Position numbers and translations under genes: made by a program. The notes beneath the pieces are model-generated. The model was given only the letters and a program-made list of their open reading frames with translations. It did not search any database and was not told the DNA's origin. 64,000 nucleotides of DNA from Streptacidiphilus sp. ASG 303 (GTDB taxonomy: Bacteria; Actinomycetota; Actinomycetes; Streptomycetales; Streptomycetaceae), in assembly GCF_020991365.1 (NCBI RefSeq), contig NZ_JAJLRA010000001.1, positions 424,142 through 488,141 of the forward strand. Direction: 5' to 3'. Below are positions 1 to 8,190 of the stretch, one piece after another; position 1 is the stretch's first letter, and each line of letters opens with the position of its first letter.

Positions 1-1047
1 CCGGCCGTAGGGGGTGTCGGTGACCCGGTCGAGGGGCGCGTCCACGGCGAAGCCGTGGTTGTGCGCGGTGACCTCCACCGTGCCGGTGGCGCGGTCCTGC
101 ACGGGCTGGTTGATGCCGCGGTGGCCGTACTTCAGCTTGTAGGTGCCGAAGCCGACGGCGCGGCCGAGGAGCTGGTTGCCGAAGCAGATGCCGAAGAGCG
201 GGGTCCTCCGCTCCAGCACGCCGCGGACCACGGTGAGGTCGGCGGTGGCGGGGTCGCCGGGGCCGTTGGAGAGGAACACGCCGTCGGGTTCGACGGCGTA
301 CACCTCCTCCAGGGTGGCGGTGGCGGGCAGCACGTGCACCTCGATGCCGCGCTCGGCCATCCGCTGCGGGGTCATGGCCTTGATGCCGAGGTCGAGGGCG
401 GCGACGGTGAACCGCGCGGTGCCCAGGGGCAGGGCCTGGCCGTCGGGCCCGAGGGCGGGCACGACGTACGGCTCGGCGGTGGCGACCTCGGCGGAGAGGT
501 CGGCGCCCGTCATCTGCGGGGCCCGCCGGACCCGCTCCAGCAGCGCGGCGTCGTCGGCGGCGGCCGCGAGCGCCGGGCCGGAGAAGATGCCGACGCGCAT
601 GGCGCCGCGCTCGCGCAGGTGGCGGGTGAGGGCGCGGGTGTCGATGCCGCTGATGCCGACGACGCCCTGCCGCTCCAGCTCGTCGTCCAGGGAGCGCACC
701 GAGCGCCAGTTGGAGGGCACCCGGGCGGGGTCGCGGACCACGTAGCCGGCGACCCAGATGCGGGACGACTCGGGGTCCTCGTCGTTGACGCCGGTGTTGC
801 CGACGTGCGGGGCGGTCATCACGACCACCTGGCGGTGGTACGAGGGGTCGGTGAGGGTCTCCTGGTAGCCGGTCATGCCGGTGTTGAAGACCGCCTCGCC
901 GAAGGTCTCGCCGACGGCGCCGTACGCCTGGCCGCGGAAGGTGCGCCCGTCCTCCAGGACGAGGACGGCCGGGACGCGCTCCCGGCGGGCGGCGCGGCGC
1001 TGCCCGGCCGACGGCCGGGCCTGCGTGGCGGGGGCGGGTGCGGTCAT
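1..1047 (-). CDS. carA: Carbamoyl-phosphate synthase small subunit (C-terminus outside window)
   Basis: Glutaminase subunit of carbamoyl-phosphate synthase, which hydrolyses glutamine and passes ammonia to the large subunit CarB; first step shared by the pyrimidine and arginine pathways, cytoplasmic. The frame stays open to base 1, so the last part of the gene is missing; 349 codons are visible. The N-terminal CPSase-S domain ([34 protein letters not shown]) is followed by a class I glutamine amidotransferase domain with the nucleophile in GICFGNQ (Cys288) and the [11 protein letters not shown] stretch typical of actinobacterial CarA. The ATG at 1045-1047 overlaps the stop of the upstream gene by four bases (ATGA), so it is translationally coupled into the pyr operon. 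carB would be expected just beyond the left edge. Confidence 0.96.
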   Translation of the reverse strand, partial: MTAPAPATQARPSAGQRRAARRERVPAVLVLEDGRTFRGQAYGAVGETFGEAVFNTGMTGYQETLTDPSYHRQVVVMTAPHVGNTGVNDEDPESSRIWVAGYVVRDPARVPSNWRSVRSLDDELERQGVVGISGIDTRALTRHLRERGAMRVGIFSGPALAAAADDAALLERVRRAPQMTGADLSAEVATAEPYVVPALGPDGQALPLGTARFTVAALDLGIKAMTPQRMAERGIEVHVLPATATLEEVYAVEPDGVFLSNGPGDPATADLTVVRGVLERRTPLFGICFGNQLLGRAVGFGTYKLKYGHRGINQPVQDRATGTVEVTAHNHGFAVDAPLDRVTDTPYGR

Positions 1048-1634
1048 GACGTGCCTTCCGTGTCGTGTCGTGCGGCGGGGGCGGCGGCGGCGATGCGGTC
1101 GATCGCGGCGACCCACGCGGGGTGCTGGTCGGGGTGGTCGGCGCGGAAGCCGGAGTCGAGGCGCGTGTCGCCGAGGCGCCAGGTGACGACCAGCAGCCCG
1201 GAGGGGACGACCTTGCCGGCGATCCCGGAGTCGGTGCGGGCGCCGGCCAGGTCCCCGGCGGGGATCCACAGGTCCCCGGCGCCGGGGCGGCGGGCGAGCA
1301 GGCCGCGCTCGGTGAGGGTGAGCTCGGCGAGGCTGCGGGCCCCCAGGCCGTGGGCGACGATCCGCTCCAGCCACTCCCCCGCCCGGGTGGTGCCGTGGTA
1401 GCGGCCGGTGGCGGTGAGGAGGACCGGTCCCGGGTCCTCGGGGGGCTCGGGCAGCGGCGGCAGGTCGGACTGGAGGGTGGAGCGCCAGTTCCAGCCCTGG
1501 CGCATCAGCCAGTAGACGAGGACGACGAGGAGGACGAGCCCGGCGCTCCAGCCCAGGTACTGCTCCCAGTGCCGGACCGGTGCGGAGTGCGGGGCCTCCG
1601 CGAGGAGGGCGAGGGGTGCGCTCGGGAGGGTCAC
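1044..1634 (-). CDS. Small membrane protein with PH-like domain, in pyr operon
   Basis: A 196-residue protein of unknown function. One transmembrane helix lies near residues 29-45 ([18 protein letters not shown]), followed by a Pro/Glu-rich linker and a cytosolic region of roughly 110 residues ([40 protein letters not shown]) that resembles the PH-like domains of actinobacterial operon proteins. No catalytic motif was found. The GTG start overlaps the pyrC stop (GTGA) and its own stop overlaps the carA start (ATGA), so it is made in step with the pyrimidine enzymes. A gene of this type is, as I recall, conserved at this place in streptomycetes, which argues for a real role, perhaps tethering or sensing; that is inference. 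Confidence 0.85.
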   Translation of the reverse strand: MTLPSAPLALLAEAPHSAPVRHWEQYLGWSAGLVLLVVLVYWLMRQGWNWRSTLQSDLPPLPEPPEDPGPVLLTATGRYHGTTRAGEWLERIVAHGLGARSLAELTLTERGLLARRPGAGDLWIPAGDLAGARTDSGIAGKVVPSGLLVVTWRLGDTRLDSGFRADHPDQHPAWVAAIDRIAAAAPAARHDTEGTS

Positions 1635-2944
1635 GCCGCGCCCCCGGCGACGGCCTCGGGCGCCACCGGCTCGCCGTCGACGACGGTCGGCACGCCGCGC
1701 AGGAAGGTCGCGCGGACCCGTCCGGGCAGCTCCAGGCCGCGGTAGGGGGTGTTGCGGCTGCGGGTGGCGAAGCTCTCGGGGGTCACCGTTCCACGGTACG
1801 CGGGGTCGACCAGGACGAGGTTGGCCGGCTCACCCGGCGAGACGGGGCGGCCGTGGCCGGCGAGGCGGCCGATCCGGGCGGGCCGGAAGGACATGCGGTC
1901 GGCGACGCCGGCCCAGTCCAGCAGGCCGGTGTCGACCATGGTGTGCTGGACGACGGAGAGCGCGGTCTCCAGGCCGACCATGCCCATGGCGGCGACGGCC
2001 CACTCGCAGTCCTTGTCCTCCGCGGGGTGCGGGGCGTGGTCGGTGGCGACGGCGTCGATGGTGCCGTCGGCCAGGGCCTCGCGCAGGGCGGCCACGTCGG
2101 CGGCGGTGCGCAGCGGCGGGTTGACCTTGTAGACCGGGTCGTAGGAGCGGACCAGCTCGTCGGTGAGGAGCAGGTGGTGGGGGGTGACCTCGGCGGTGAC
2201 GTCCCAGCCCTTGGCCTTGGCCCAGCGGATGATCTCGACGGAGCCGGCGGTGGAGACGTGGCAGACGTGCAGGCGGGAGCCGACGTGGGCGGCGAGCAGC
2301 ACGTCGCGGGCGATGATCGCCTCCTCGGCGACGGCGGGCCAGCCGCCGAGGCCCAGCTCGCCGGAGACGGCGCCCTCGTTCATCTGGGCGCCCTCGGTGA
2401 GGCGGGGCTCCTGGGCGTGCTGGGCGACGACGCCGTCGAAGGCCTTCACGTACTCCAGGGCGCGGCGCATGATCACGGCGTCGTCGACGCACTTGCCGTC
2501 GTCGGAGAAGACCCGGACGCCCGCGGCGGAGTCGTGCATGGCGCCGAGCTCGGCGAGCTGCTTGCCCTCCAGGCCGACGGTGACGGCGCCGACCGGCTGC
2601 ACGTCGCAGTAGCCGGAGGCGCGGCCGAGGCGCCAGACCTGCTCCACGACGCCGGCGGTGTCGGCGACGGGGAAGGTGTTGGCCATGGCGTGGACGGCGG
2701 TGTAGCCGCCGCGGGCCGCGGCGCGGGTGCCGGTGAGGACGGTCTCGGCGTCCTCGCGCCCGGGCTCGCGCAGGTGGGTGTGGAGGTCGACCAGGCCCGG
2801 GAGGAGGACCAGGCCGGTGGCGTCGGTCTCGGTGTCGGCGCCGCCGAGGCCGGTGCCGACCTCGCGGACGACCCCGTCGGCGATCAGGACGTCCTGCGGG
2901 TCCCCGCCGAGGATGCGGGCGTTGCGGATGAGGTGGGTGGTCAC
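1631..2944 (-). CDS. pyrC: Dihydroorotase
   Basis: Type I dihydroorotase (437 aa), a zinc amidohydrolase that cyclises carbamoyl-aspartate to dihydroorotate, third step of UMP synthesis. The metal ligands can all be placed: His55 and His57 in [10 protein letters not shown], Asp149 in FSDDGK, His176 in VAQHAQEP, His229 in HVCHVST and Asp302 in ATDHAPHP, a spacing close to that of known type I enzymes. GTG start at 2942-2944 overlaps the pyrB stop by four bases (GTGA); the stop overlaps the start of the next gene the same way. Length is normal for the family. Confidence 0.97.
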   Translation of the reverse strand: MTTHLIRNARILGGDPQDVLIADGVVREVGTGLGGADTETDATGLVLLPGLVDLHTHLREPGREDAETVLTGTRAAARGGYTAVHAMANTFPVADTAGVVEQVWRLGRASGYCDVQPVGAVTVGLEGKQLAELGAMHDSAAGVRVFSDDGKCVDDAVIMRRALEYVKAFDGVVAQHAQEPRLTEGAQMNEGAVSGELGLGGWPAVAEEAIIARDVLLAAHVGSRLHVCHVSTAGSVEIIRWAKAKGWDVTAEVTPHHLLLTDELVRSYDPVYKVNPPLRTAADVAALREALADGTIDAVATDHAPHPAEDKDCEWAVAAMGMVGLETALSVVQHTMVDTGLLDWAGVADRMSFRPARIGRLAGHGRPVSPGEPANLVLVDPAYRGTVTPESFATRSRNTPYRGLELPGRVRATFLRGVPTVVDGEPVAPEAVAGGAA

Positions 2945-3981
2945 GGGGTGCTCTCCTCGGCGGCGGGGGCGGCGGGGGCGTCGGCGGCGGTGGGGCCGGC
3001 GGGGGCGTCGGCGGCGGCGGTGGGGCCGGCGGGGGCGCCGTCGGCGGGGGTGGCGCCGCCGAGCAGCAGGTACAGGACGGCCATGCGGACGCTGACGCCG
3101 TTGGCGACCTGCTCGACGACGGTGCAGCGGGGCGAGTCGGCGACGTCGGCGGTGATCTCCATGCCGCGGACCATCGGGCCGGGGTGCATCACGATGGCGT
3201 GCCCCGGCAGGGCCGCCATGCGGATGCCGTCCAGGCCGTAGCGGCGGGAGTACTCGCGCTCGGTGGGGAAGAAGGCGGCGTTCATCCGCTCGCGCTGGAC
3301 GCGCAGCATCATCAGGGCGTCGGTCTTGGCGAGGACGGCGTCCAGGTCGTAGGAGACCTCGCAGGGCCAGCTCTCGACGCCGATCGGCACCAGGGTCGGC
3401 GGGGCGACCAGGGTGACCTCGGCGCCCAGGGTGCTCAGCAGCAGCACGTTGGAGCGGGCGACGCGGCTGTGCAGGATGTCGCCGACGATCGTCACGCGGC
3501 GGCCCGCCAGGTCGCGGCCGGCGCCGGGGTTCAGGTGGCGGCGCATGGTGAAGGCGTCGAGCAGGGCCTGCGTGGGGTGCTCGTGGGTGCCGTCGCCGGC
3601 GTTGATGACGCTGCCGTGCAGCCAGTCGGACTGCGCGAGGCGCAGCGGGGCGCCGGAGGCGCCGTGCCGGATGACGACGGCGTCGGCGCCCATGGCCTGG
3701 AGGGTGAGGGCGGTGTCCTTGAGGGACTCGCCCTTGGAGACCGAGGAGCCCTTCGCGGAGAAGTTGACGACGTCGGCGGAGAGCCGCTTCTCGGCGATCT
3801 CGAAGGAGGTGCGGGTGCGGGTGGAGTCCTCGAAGAAGAGGTTGACGACGGTGCGGCCGCGCAGGGTCGGCAGCTTCTTGACGGCGCGGGACGAGACCTG
3901 GGCCATCTCCTCGGCGGTGTCGAGGATCAGCAGCGCGTCGTCGCGGGTGAGGTCGGCGGCGGAGACGAGGTGGCGCTTCAC
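2941..3981 (-). CDS. pyrB: Aspartate carbamoyltransferase catalytic subunit
   Basis: Transfers the carbamoyl group from carbamoyl phosphate to aspartate, second step of pyrimidine synthesis. The carbamoyl-phosphate site is seen in [15 protein letters not shown] (residues 49-63), followed by [27 protein letters not shown] and [13 protein letters not shown]. The GTG at 3979-3981 (product [10 protein letters not shown]) is chosen because it lies just after the pyrR stop, has a GGAG upstream and matches the family N-terminus; longer readings run back into pyrR. The enzyme proper ends near residue 307; residues 308-346 are an Ala/Pro-rich tail made by a duplicated DNA unit (2974-3030), longer than usual for the family. 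Confidence 0.96.
   Translation of the reverse strand: MKRHLVSAADLTRDDALLILDTAEEMAQVSSRAVKKLPTLRGRTVVNLFFEDSTRTRTSFEIAEKRLSADVVNFSAKGSSVSKGESLKDTALTLQAMGADAVVIRHGASGAPLRLAQSDWLHGSVINAGDGTHEHPTQALLDAFTMRRHLNPGAGRDLAGRRVTIVGDILHSRVARSNVLLLSTLGAEVTLVAPPTLVPIGVESWPCEVSYDLDAVLAKTDALMMLRVQRERMNAAFFPTEREYSRRYGLDGIRMAALPGHAIVMHPGPMVRGMEITADVADSPRCTVVEQVANGVSVRMAVLYLLLGGATPADGAPAGPTAAADAPAGPTAADAPAAPAAEESTP
2974..3030. repeat. 27/30-bp tandem duplication in the pyrB 3' end
   Basis: Two head-to-tail copies (2974-3000 and 3001-3030) that differ only by one extra GGC triplet. On the minus strand they encode [11 protein letters not shown]-like repeats in the PyrB C-terminal tail. In-frame, so tolerated. 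Confidence 0.85.
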
Positions 3982-3988
3982 GCGGTTG

Positions 3989-4657
3989 CTACTCCGGGAG
4001 GTGCGGTGCGGACGGCTGCTCGGCGTCGGGGGCGTCCCCGCTCCCGGGGTCCCGGCCGGCGGCCAGGGCCTGGGAGGACAGGGCGGCGTAGTCGCGGTCG
4101 CCGACCAGGACGGCGTCGCGGCCGTCGGTCTCGGCGAGCTGGACCTTGACGGCCTCGCGCAGCGAGGTGGGCAGGTTCTTGCCCACGTAGTCGGCACGGA
4201 TCGGCAGTTCGCGGTGGCCGCGGTCGACGAGGACGGCGAGCTGGACGGCGCGGGGCCGGCCGATGTCGCCGAGGGCGTCGAGGGCGGCGCGGACGGTGCG
4301 GCCCGAGAAGAGCACGTCGTCGACGAGGACCACGAGGCGGCCGTCGATGCCGCCGGGCGGGATCTCGGTGTGCTCCAGGGCCCGGGCGGGCTTCATCCGC
4401 AGGTCGTCCCGGTACATGGTGATGTCCAGGGTGCCGAGCGGGATCTCGCGGCCGGTGATGGCGGCGAGCCTGGCGCGGAGCCGGCGGGCGAGGTGGACGC
4501 CGCGGGTGTGGATGCCGAGGAGGACGACGTCCTCCGCGCCCTTGGCGCGTTCGACGACCTCGTGCGCGATGCGGGTGACCACCCGGGCGATGTCGGACTC
4601 GTCGAGGACCTGGTGGGGCGGGCGCGGCGCGGCGCCCGTGTCCTGGGATGCGGTCAT
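3989..4657 (-). CDS. pyrR: Bifunctional pyr operon regulator / uracil phosphoribosyltransferase
   Basis: PyrR (222 aa) binds pyr-leader RNA in response to uridine nucleotides and usually also has uracil phosphoribosyltransferase activity. The phosphoribosyltransferase PRPP loop is clear ([17 protein letters not shown]), as are DITMYRDDL and the C-terminal [15 protein letters not shown]. About 25 residues at the C-terminus are an acidic/Pro tail beyond the usual end. First gene of the leftward pyr operon; pyrB starts 7 bases after its TAG stop. The ATG at 4655-4657 has a very strong AAGGAGGT ribosome site, itself contained in the RNA element at 4668-4707, so PyrR probably represses its own operon at translation initiation. 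Confidence 0.95.
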   Translation of the reverse strand: MTASQDTGAAPRPPHQVLDESDIARVVTRIAHEVVERAKGAEDVVLLGIHTRGVHLARRLRARLAAITGREIPLGTLDITMYRDDLRMKPARALEHTEIPPGGIDGRLVVLVDDVLFSGRTVRAALDALGDIGRPRAVQLAVLVDRGHRELPIRADYVGKNLPTSLREAVKVQLAETDGRDAVLVGDRDYAALSSQALAAGRDPGSGDAPDAEQPSAPHLPE

Positions 4658-4667
4658 GCCGAAGCGG

Positions 4668-4707
4668 ACCTCCTTCCCCGCCTCACGGGACGGGCCTTAA
4701 AGGATGT
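4668..4707 (-). promoter_or_regulatory. PyrR-binding RNA element sequestering the pyrR ribosome site
   Basis: Read as RNA, the leader has CCUUU, then CGUCCCGUGAGGCG, then AAGGAGGU. The middle part fits the PyrR-binding consensus known from Bacillus (ARUCCNGNGAGGYU) at 12 of 14 positions, with the UCCNGNGAGGY core exact. The outer CCUU can pair with the AAGG of the Shine-Dalgarno sequence, so bound PyrR would hide the ribosome site. The same layout is known for mycobacterial pyrR, where control is translational. The PyrR match is seen; the mechanism is inference. Confidence 0.88.
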
Positions 4708-4877
4708 CTGGAAAAGGGCTTGTCCGGCGTGCGGGCAGGCCATGCCCCACTTTATCAGGAGCACCCGGGACGGTTTCGGCGGGAGGCCCCGGACGGGGCG
4801 AAGCAGCAGCTCAGCCCGGCGGCGGCGGGCGGCGGGGCGGCCCGGGGCGGGGTATTCGCACGGCTGCACCATTCGGC

Positions 4878-4907
4878 TTGACGAACGCACATTACTCTGC
4901 GTAACCT
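4878..4907 (+). promoter_or_regulatory. bldD promoter (-35 TTGACG, -10 TAACCT)
   Basis: A consensus-like -35 (TTGACG, 4878-4883) and -10 (TAACCT, 4902-4907) are separated by 18 bases, about 158 bases upstream of the bldD ATG. The spacer and -10 are covered by the two BldD boxes, which fits autorepression. Confidence 0.75.
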
Positions 4908-4920
4908 CACAGTGAGTTAC
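4891..4920. promoter_or_regulatory. Two adjoining BldD operator boxes
   Basis: Box 1 (4891-4905, ATTACTCTGCGTAAC) matches the published BldD consensus NTNACNC(A/T)GNGTNAN at every fixed position. Box 2 (4906-4920, CTCACAGTGAGTTAC) follows directly and has one mismatch (G for the central C). They overlap the -10 of bldD and lie in the region from which pyrR is transcribed the other way. Autoregulation of bldD through such boxes is established in S. coelicolor. Confidence 0.85.
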
Positions 4921-5064
4921 GGACCGGGCGTCGCAACGGGGCAGCCGCGCCGGCCGCCCATCCCTCACAGGTGCGTCCGACCGCCCCGTACAGCGCGTCC
5001 GGCCGTCCCGACACCACGTCCGCGACACCATGTCCGGCCCTCAACACCACGTCCGGGGAGACCA

Positions 5065-5568
5065 ATGTCCAGCGACTACGCGAAACAGCTCGGGGGCAAG
5101 CTCCGCGCGATCCGCACCCAGCAGGGCCTCTCCCTGCACGGCGTCGAGGAGAAGTCCCAGGGGCGCTGGAAGGCCGTCGTGGTCGGGTCCTACGAGCGCG
5201 GCGACCGCGCCGTGACCGTCCAGCGCCTGGCCGAACTGGCCGAGTTCTACGGCGTCCCCGTGCAGGAGCTGCTCCCCGGCAGCACCCCGGGCGGCGCCGC
5301 CGAGCCCCCGCCGCGCCTGGTGCTCGACCTGGAGCGGCTGTCCCAGGTCCCGTCCGAGAAGGCCGGCCCGCTGCAGCGCTACGCGGCGACCATCCAGAGC
5401 CAGCGCGGCGACTACAACGGCAAGGTGCTCTCCATCCGGCAGGACGACCTGCGCACGCTGGCCGTGATCTACGACCAGTCGCCGTCGATCCTGACCGAGC
5501 AGCTGATCAGCTGGGGCGTGCTCAACCCCGACGCGCGCCGCGCGGTGCGCGAGGACGACTCGGTCTGA
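5065..5568 (+). CDS. bldD: Developmental master regulator BldD
   Basis: A 167-residue DNA-binding protein, the same length as S. coelicolor BldD (SCO1489), which represses sporulation genes during vegetative growth. The N-terminal XRE-type helix-turn-helix spans about residues 7-70 (KLRAIRTQQGLSLHGVEEKS ... RLAELAEFYGVPVQELL). The C-terminal domain carries both halves of the c-di-GMP signature, RGD at 114-116 and RQDD at 125-128, exactly spaced (RGD-X8-RQDD), so it should dimerise around a c-di-GMP tetramer. The ATG at 5065 is preceded by GGGGAG; upstream in-frame extensions are untranslated leader. Transcribed alone, divergent from pyrR, and ends at a strong terminator shared with nusB. Confidence 0.97.
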   Translation: MSSDYAKQLGGKLRAIRTQQGLSLHGVEEKSQGRWKAVVVGSYERGDRAVTVQRLAELAEFYGVPVQELLPGSTPGGAAEPPPRLVLDLERLSQVPSEKAGPLQRYAATIQSQRGDYNGKVLSIRQDDLRTLAVIYDQSPSILTEQLISWGVLNPDARRAVREDDSV

Positions 5569-5635
5569 CCCCTCGGGTCCGGCCCCCGCGCCGTCCCGGT
5601 CCGGCGGACCGGGACGGGCAGGGCACCCCGGCCGC

Positions 5636-5700
5636 CGTGCGTTGTCCGGCCCCCGTGCGTCGTCCCACCGCCGTGCGTCGTCCGGCCGTGCGCTTCCGGG
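5636..5700. repeat. Imperfect short tandem repeat downstream of bldD
   Basis: About four diverged copies of a 15-19 bp unit built on CCGTGCGTCGTCC lie in the 309-bp bldD-nusB gap. No coding meaning seen. Confidence 0.5.
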
Positions 5701-5770
5701 CCCCGCGCAGGGCGCTGCGGCGGCGCGGGGCCCGTGCGGAGCGCGGCGGTGCGGGAGAGCGCCGGGAACG

Positions 5771-5823
5771 GCCGAAGGCCCGCGGCGGGACCCCGCGGAG
5801 GGGTCCCGCCGCGGGCCTTCGGC
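5771..5823. terminator. Bidirectional terminator between bldD and nusB
   Basis: Perfect 23-bp inverted repeat (5771-5793 and 5801-5823) with a 7-base loop. It lies between two convergent genes. No U-tract, as is common in streptomycetes. Confidence 0.92.
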
Positions 5824-5877
5824 AAGGGCGGCCGCGGTGCCGCGCCGGGACGGGTCCCGGCCGGCGGTCCGCCGGCG

Positions 5878-6315
5878 TCAGCGGCGCAGGGAGGGCTTGA
5901 GCTCCTTGAGCCGGCCGAGCAGGCCGTTGACGAACGCGGGCGACTCGTCGGTGGAGAACTCCTTGGCGATCTCCACCGCCTCGTCCAGGACGACCGCGTC
6001 CGGCACGTCGTCCTCCCAGATCAGCTCGTAGGCGCCGAGCCGGAGGATGTTGCGGTCCGCGATGGGCATGCGGTCCAGCGTCCAGCCCACGGCGTAGCCG
6101 GAGATGAGCTCGTCGATCCGGGCGGCGTGCTGCGCGTACCCCTCGACCAGCTGCATCGTGTACTCGCCCACCTGCGGGACGCCCTCGTCGGGCTTGGGCT
6201 CCCGGCCCCGGCGGATCCAGTCGGCGAGGACGCCCTGGGGGTCGACGCCGCGGTGGTCGGACTCGAAGAGGATCTGGAACGCGCGCTTGCGCGCCTTGCT
6301 GCGTGCTGCGGACAC
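5878..6315 (-). CDS. nusB: Transcription antitermination factor NusB
   Basis: NusB (145 aa) binds boxA RNA with NusE/S10 to form the antitermination complex on rRNA operons. The all-helical fold is recognisable from ARKRAFQILFESD at the N-terminus and IADRNILRLGAYELIW, DEAVEIAKEFSTDESPAFVNGLLG in the C-terminal half. The GTG at 6313-6315 is only two bases after the efp stop, so it is read from the efp message. Normal length. Confidence 0.97.
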   Translation of the reverse strand: MSAARSKARKRAFQILFESDHRGVDPQGVLADWIRRGREPKPDEGVPQVGEYTMQLVEGYAQHAARIDELISGYAVGWTLDRMPIADRNILRLGAYELIWEDDVPDAVVLDEAVEIAKEFSTDESPAFVNGLLGRLKELKPSLRR

Positions 6316-6317
6316 GG

Positions 6318-6884
6318 TTAGCTGTTCACCCGGCCGAGGTAGCTGCCGTCGCGGGTGTCGACCTTGACCTTCTCACCGGTGGTGATGAAGAGCGGCACGG
6401 CGATCTCGTAGCCGGTCTCCAGGCGGGCGGGCTTGGTGCCGCCGGTGGAGCGGTCGCCCTGGACGCCGGGCTCGGTGTACTCGATCACGAGCTCGACGGA
6501 GGCGGGCAGCTCGACGTAGAGCGCCTGGCCCTCGTAGATGGCCACGACGGCCTCGAAGCCCTCGAGGAGGTAGTTGGCGGCGTCGCCGACGACCTCGGGG
6601 CTGATCGGCATCTGCTCGAAGGTGTCCGTGTCCATGAACACGAAGTCCGAGCCGTCCTTGTAGGAGAACTGCATGCCGCGCTTGTCGACGGTGGCGGTCT
6701 CCACCTTGGTGCCGGCGTTGAAGGTCTTGTCGACGACCTTGCCGGAGAGCACGTGCTTGAGCTTGGTGCGGACGAAGGCGCCGCCCTTGCCGGGCTTGAC
6801 GTGCTGGAACTCGACGACGGACCAGAGCTGGCCGTTGTCGAGCTTGAGCACCATGCCGTTCTTGAGGTCGTTCGTGGTCGCCAC
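6318..6884 (-). CDS. efp: Translation elongation factor P
   Basis: EF-P (188 aa) relieves ribosome stalling at polyproline stretches. Three beta-barrel domains: N-terminal KOW-like (1-65), OB domain II (66-128) and OB domain III (129-188, ending [18 protein letters not shown]). The tip loop that reaches the peptidyl-transferase centre is KPGKGGAFV with Lys33 at the apex. Many actinobacteria instead have an unmodified PGKGP loop; here the residue after KG is Gly, not Pro. No EF-P modification gene is in the window. GTG start at 6882-6884 with AGGAG ten bases upstream; nusB follows after two bases. Confidence 0.97.
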   Translation of the reverse strand: MATTNDLKNGMVLKLDNGQLWSVVEFQHVKPGKGGAFVRTKLKHVLSGKVVDKTFNAGTKVETATVDKRGMQFSYKDGSDFVFMDTDTFEQMPISPEVVGDAANYLLEGFEAVVAIYEGQALYVELPASVELVIEYTEPGVQGDRSTGGTKPARLETGYEIAVPLFITTGEKVKVDTRDGSYLGRVNS

Positions 6885-7016
6885 GGTCGCACTAACTCCT
6901 GCATAGAGATGTCAAGGAACCAAGGGCGTGTGTCCTGCGGGCCCTCCGGGGCCGCGGCCCCTTCGGGACGCCGCCCGCGCGGACCGCGGCCCGTGCGGAC
7001 CGCCGCCCGTCCGGGC

Positions 7017-8123
7017 TCACAGGGCGAGGAGCTCCTTGGTGGTGATGGTGAGCAGCTCGGGACCGCCCTCTCCGAGGGGGCGGACGACGAGCGTGTCCTC
7101 GATCCGGACGCCGCCCCGGCCCGGGAGGTGGACCCCGGGGCCGACGGTGACCGGCACACGAGCATCCAGTTTACCCATGCCGCCGGGACCGAGTCGCGGC
7201 TCCTCCGCGATCTCCAGTCCCACGCCGTGTCCGACGGCCCGGTACGGCTCCTCGGCGTGGCCCGCCGCCTGCAGCACCTCGCGCACCACGCGGTCCGCGT
7301 CGTGGCAGGGCGTGCCGGGCAGCAGCGCCTCCCGGCCGGCCCGCTGGGCGGCGAAGACGACCGCGTGCAGGTCGATCTGCCACTGGGCCGGCGCGGTGCC
7401 GATGACGAAGGTCCGCACCGCCGAGGCGCCGTAGCCGCGGTAGCGGGCGCCGAGCGCCACGGTGAGGAAGTCGCCCTCCTCCACCCGGCGGTCGGTGGGC
7501 GCGTGCCCCGCCAGTCCGGCGTGGGGGCCGGTGGCGATGGAGACCGGGAACGCCGCCCGGTCGGCGCCGTGGTCGACCATGCGGCGCTCCAGCTCCATGG
7601 CCAGGTGCCGCTCGGTGCGGCCGACGAGGATCGACTCCAGCAGTTCGCCGAGGGCCTGGTCGGCGATCTCGGCGGCGATCCGCAGCGCGGCGATCTCCTC
7701 CTCGTCCTTGACCAGGCGCAGCTGCTCCACCGAACGCCCCAGGTCGACGGGGCGGCCCGGGGCGGCGGCCCCGGCGACCGCGCGGTGGCGGACGACCGTC
7801 AGGTCGTGCTCCTCGACCGCGAGGACGGCGGCCCGGTGGCGGGCGGCCTCGGCGGCGGCGGCCACGGCCGGGTCCGCGCCCGCCGGGACCGTGAGCCGCT
7901 GGACCTCGTCGGACTGCGGCGCGGGCCCGTCGGCGGCGTGCGGCGCGTCCTCCGGTACGGCGAGCACCGCCCGGTCCCGGACCAGCAGCAGCGCGGCGCA
8001 CCCGGGTACGGCGCCCGCCAGGTACCGCACGTTCGCCGGGCGGGTCACCAGGACGGCGTCGGCGGCGAGGGCCCCGCACCGCTCCCTGAGGCGCTCGCGT
8101 CGTGCTGCGTGCACATCGGCCAT
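7017..8123 (-). CDS. M24-family aminopeptidase P-like protein, metal ligands altered
   Basis: A 368-residue protein with the two-part aminopeptidase P/prolidase layout: an N-terminal creatinase-like domain (1-115) and a C-terminal pita-bread domain. M24 peptidases use Asp, Asp, His, Glu, Glu for two metal ions. Here the His (AVGHGVGLEIAEEP) and both Glu (IAEEP, GVRIEDTLVV) are present. The two Asp are not: the first motif reads VALGARYRGYG and the second GYGASAVRT where active enzymes have DxG and GYxSDxTR. It may therefore be a non-peptidase member, like metal-free creatinase, rather than a working Xaa-Pro aminopeptidase. The ATG at 8121-8123 (MADVHAARRE) is preferred over an upstream GTG at 8168. 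Lies upstream of efp in the same direction. Confidence 0.85.
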   Translation of the reverse strand: MADVHAARRERLRERCGALAADAVLVTRPANVRYLAGAVPGCAALLLVRDRAVLAVPEDAPHAADGPAPQSDEVQRLTVPAGADPAVAAAAEAARHRAAVLAVEEHDLTVVRHRAVAGAAAPGRPVDLGRSVEQLRLVKDEEEIAALRIAAEIADQALGELLESILVGRTERHLAMELERRMVDHGADRAAFPVSIATGPHAGLAGHAPTDRRVEEGDFLTVALGARYRGYGASAVRTFVIGTAPAQWQIDLHAVVFAAQRAGREALLPGTPCHDADRVVREVLQAAGHAEEPYRAVGHGVGLEIAEEPRLGPGGMGKLDARVPVTVGPGVHLPGRGGVRIEDTLVVRPLGEGGPELLTITTKELLAL

Positions 8124-8190
8124 GCAGGCAGCGTACGTGCGTTCGTGCCGCACGGCCTGCGGCGTCACCCGTGTGGCGCAGGGGCGGCCG

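Noticed and set aside
55-1401. Plus-strand open frame opposite carA
   Set aside because: Gly/Ala/Asp-rich shadow of carA and the membrane-protein gene, with no ribosome site or family motifs.
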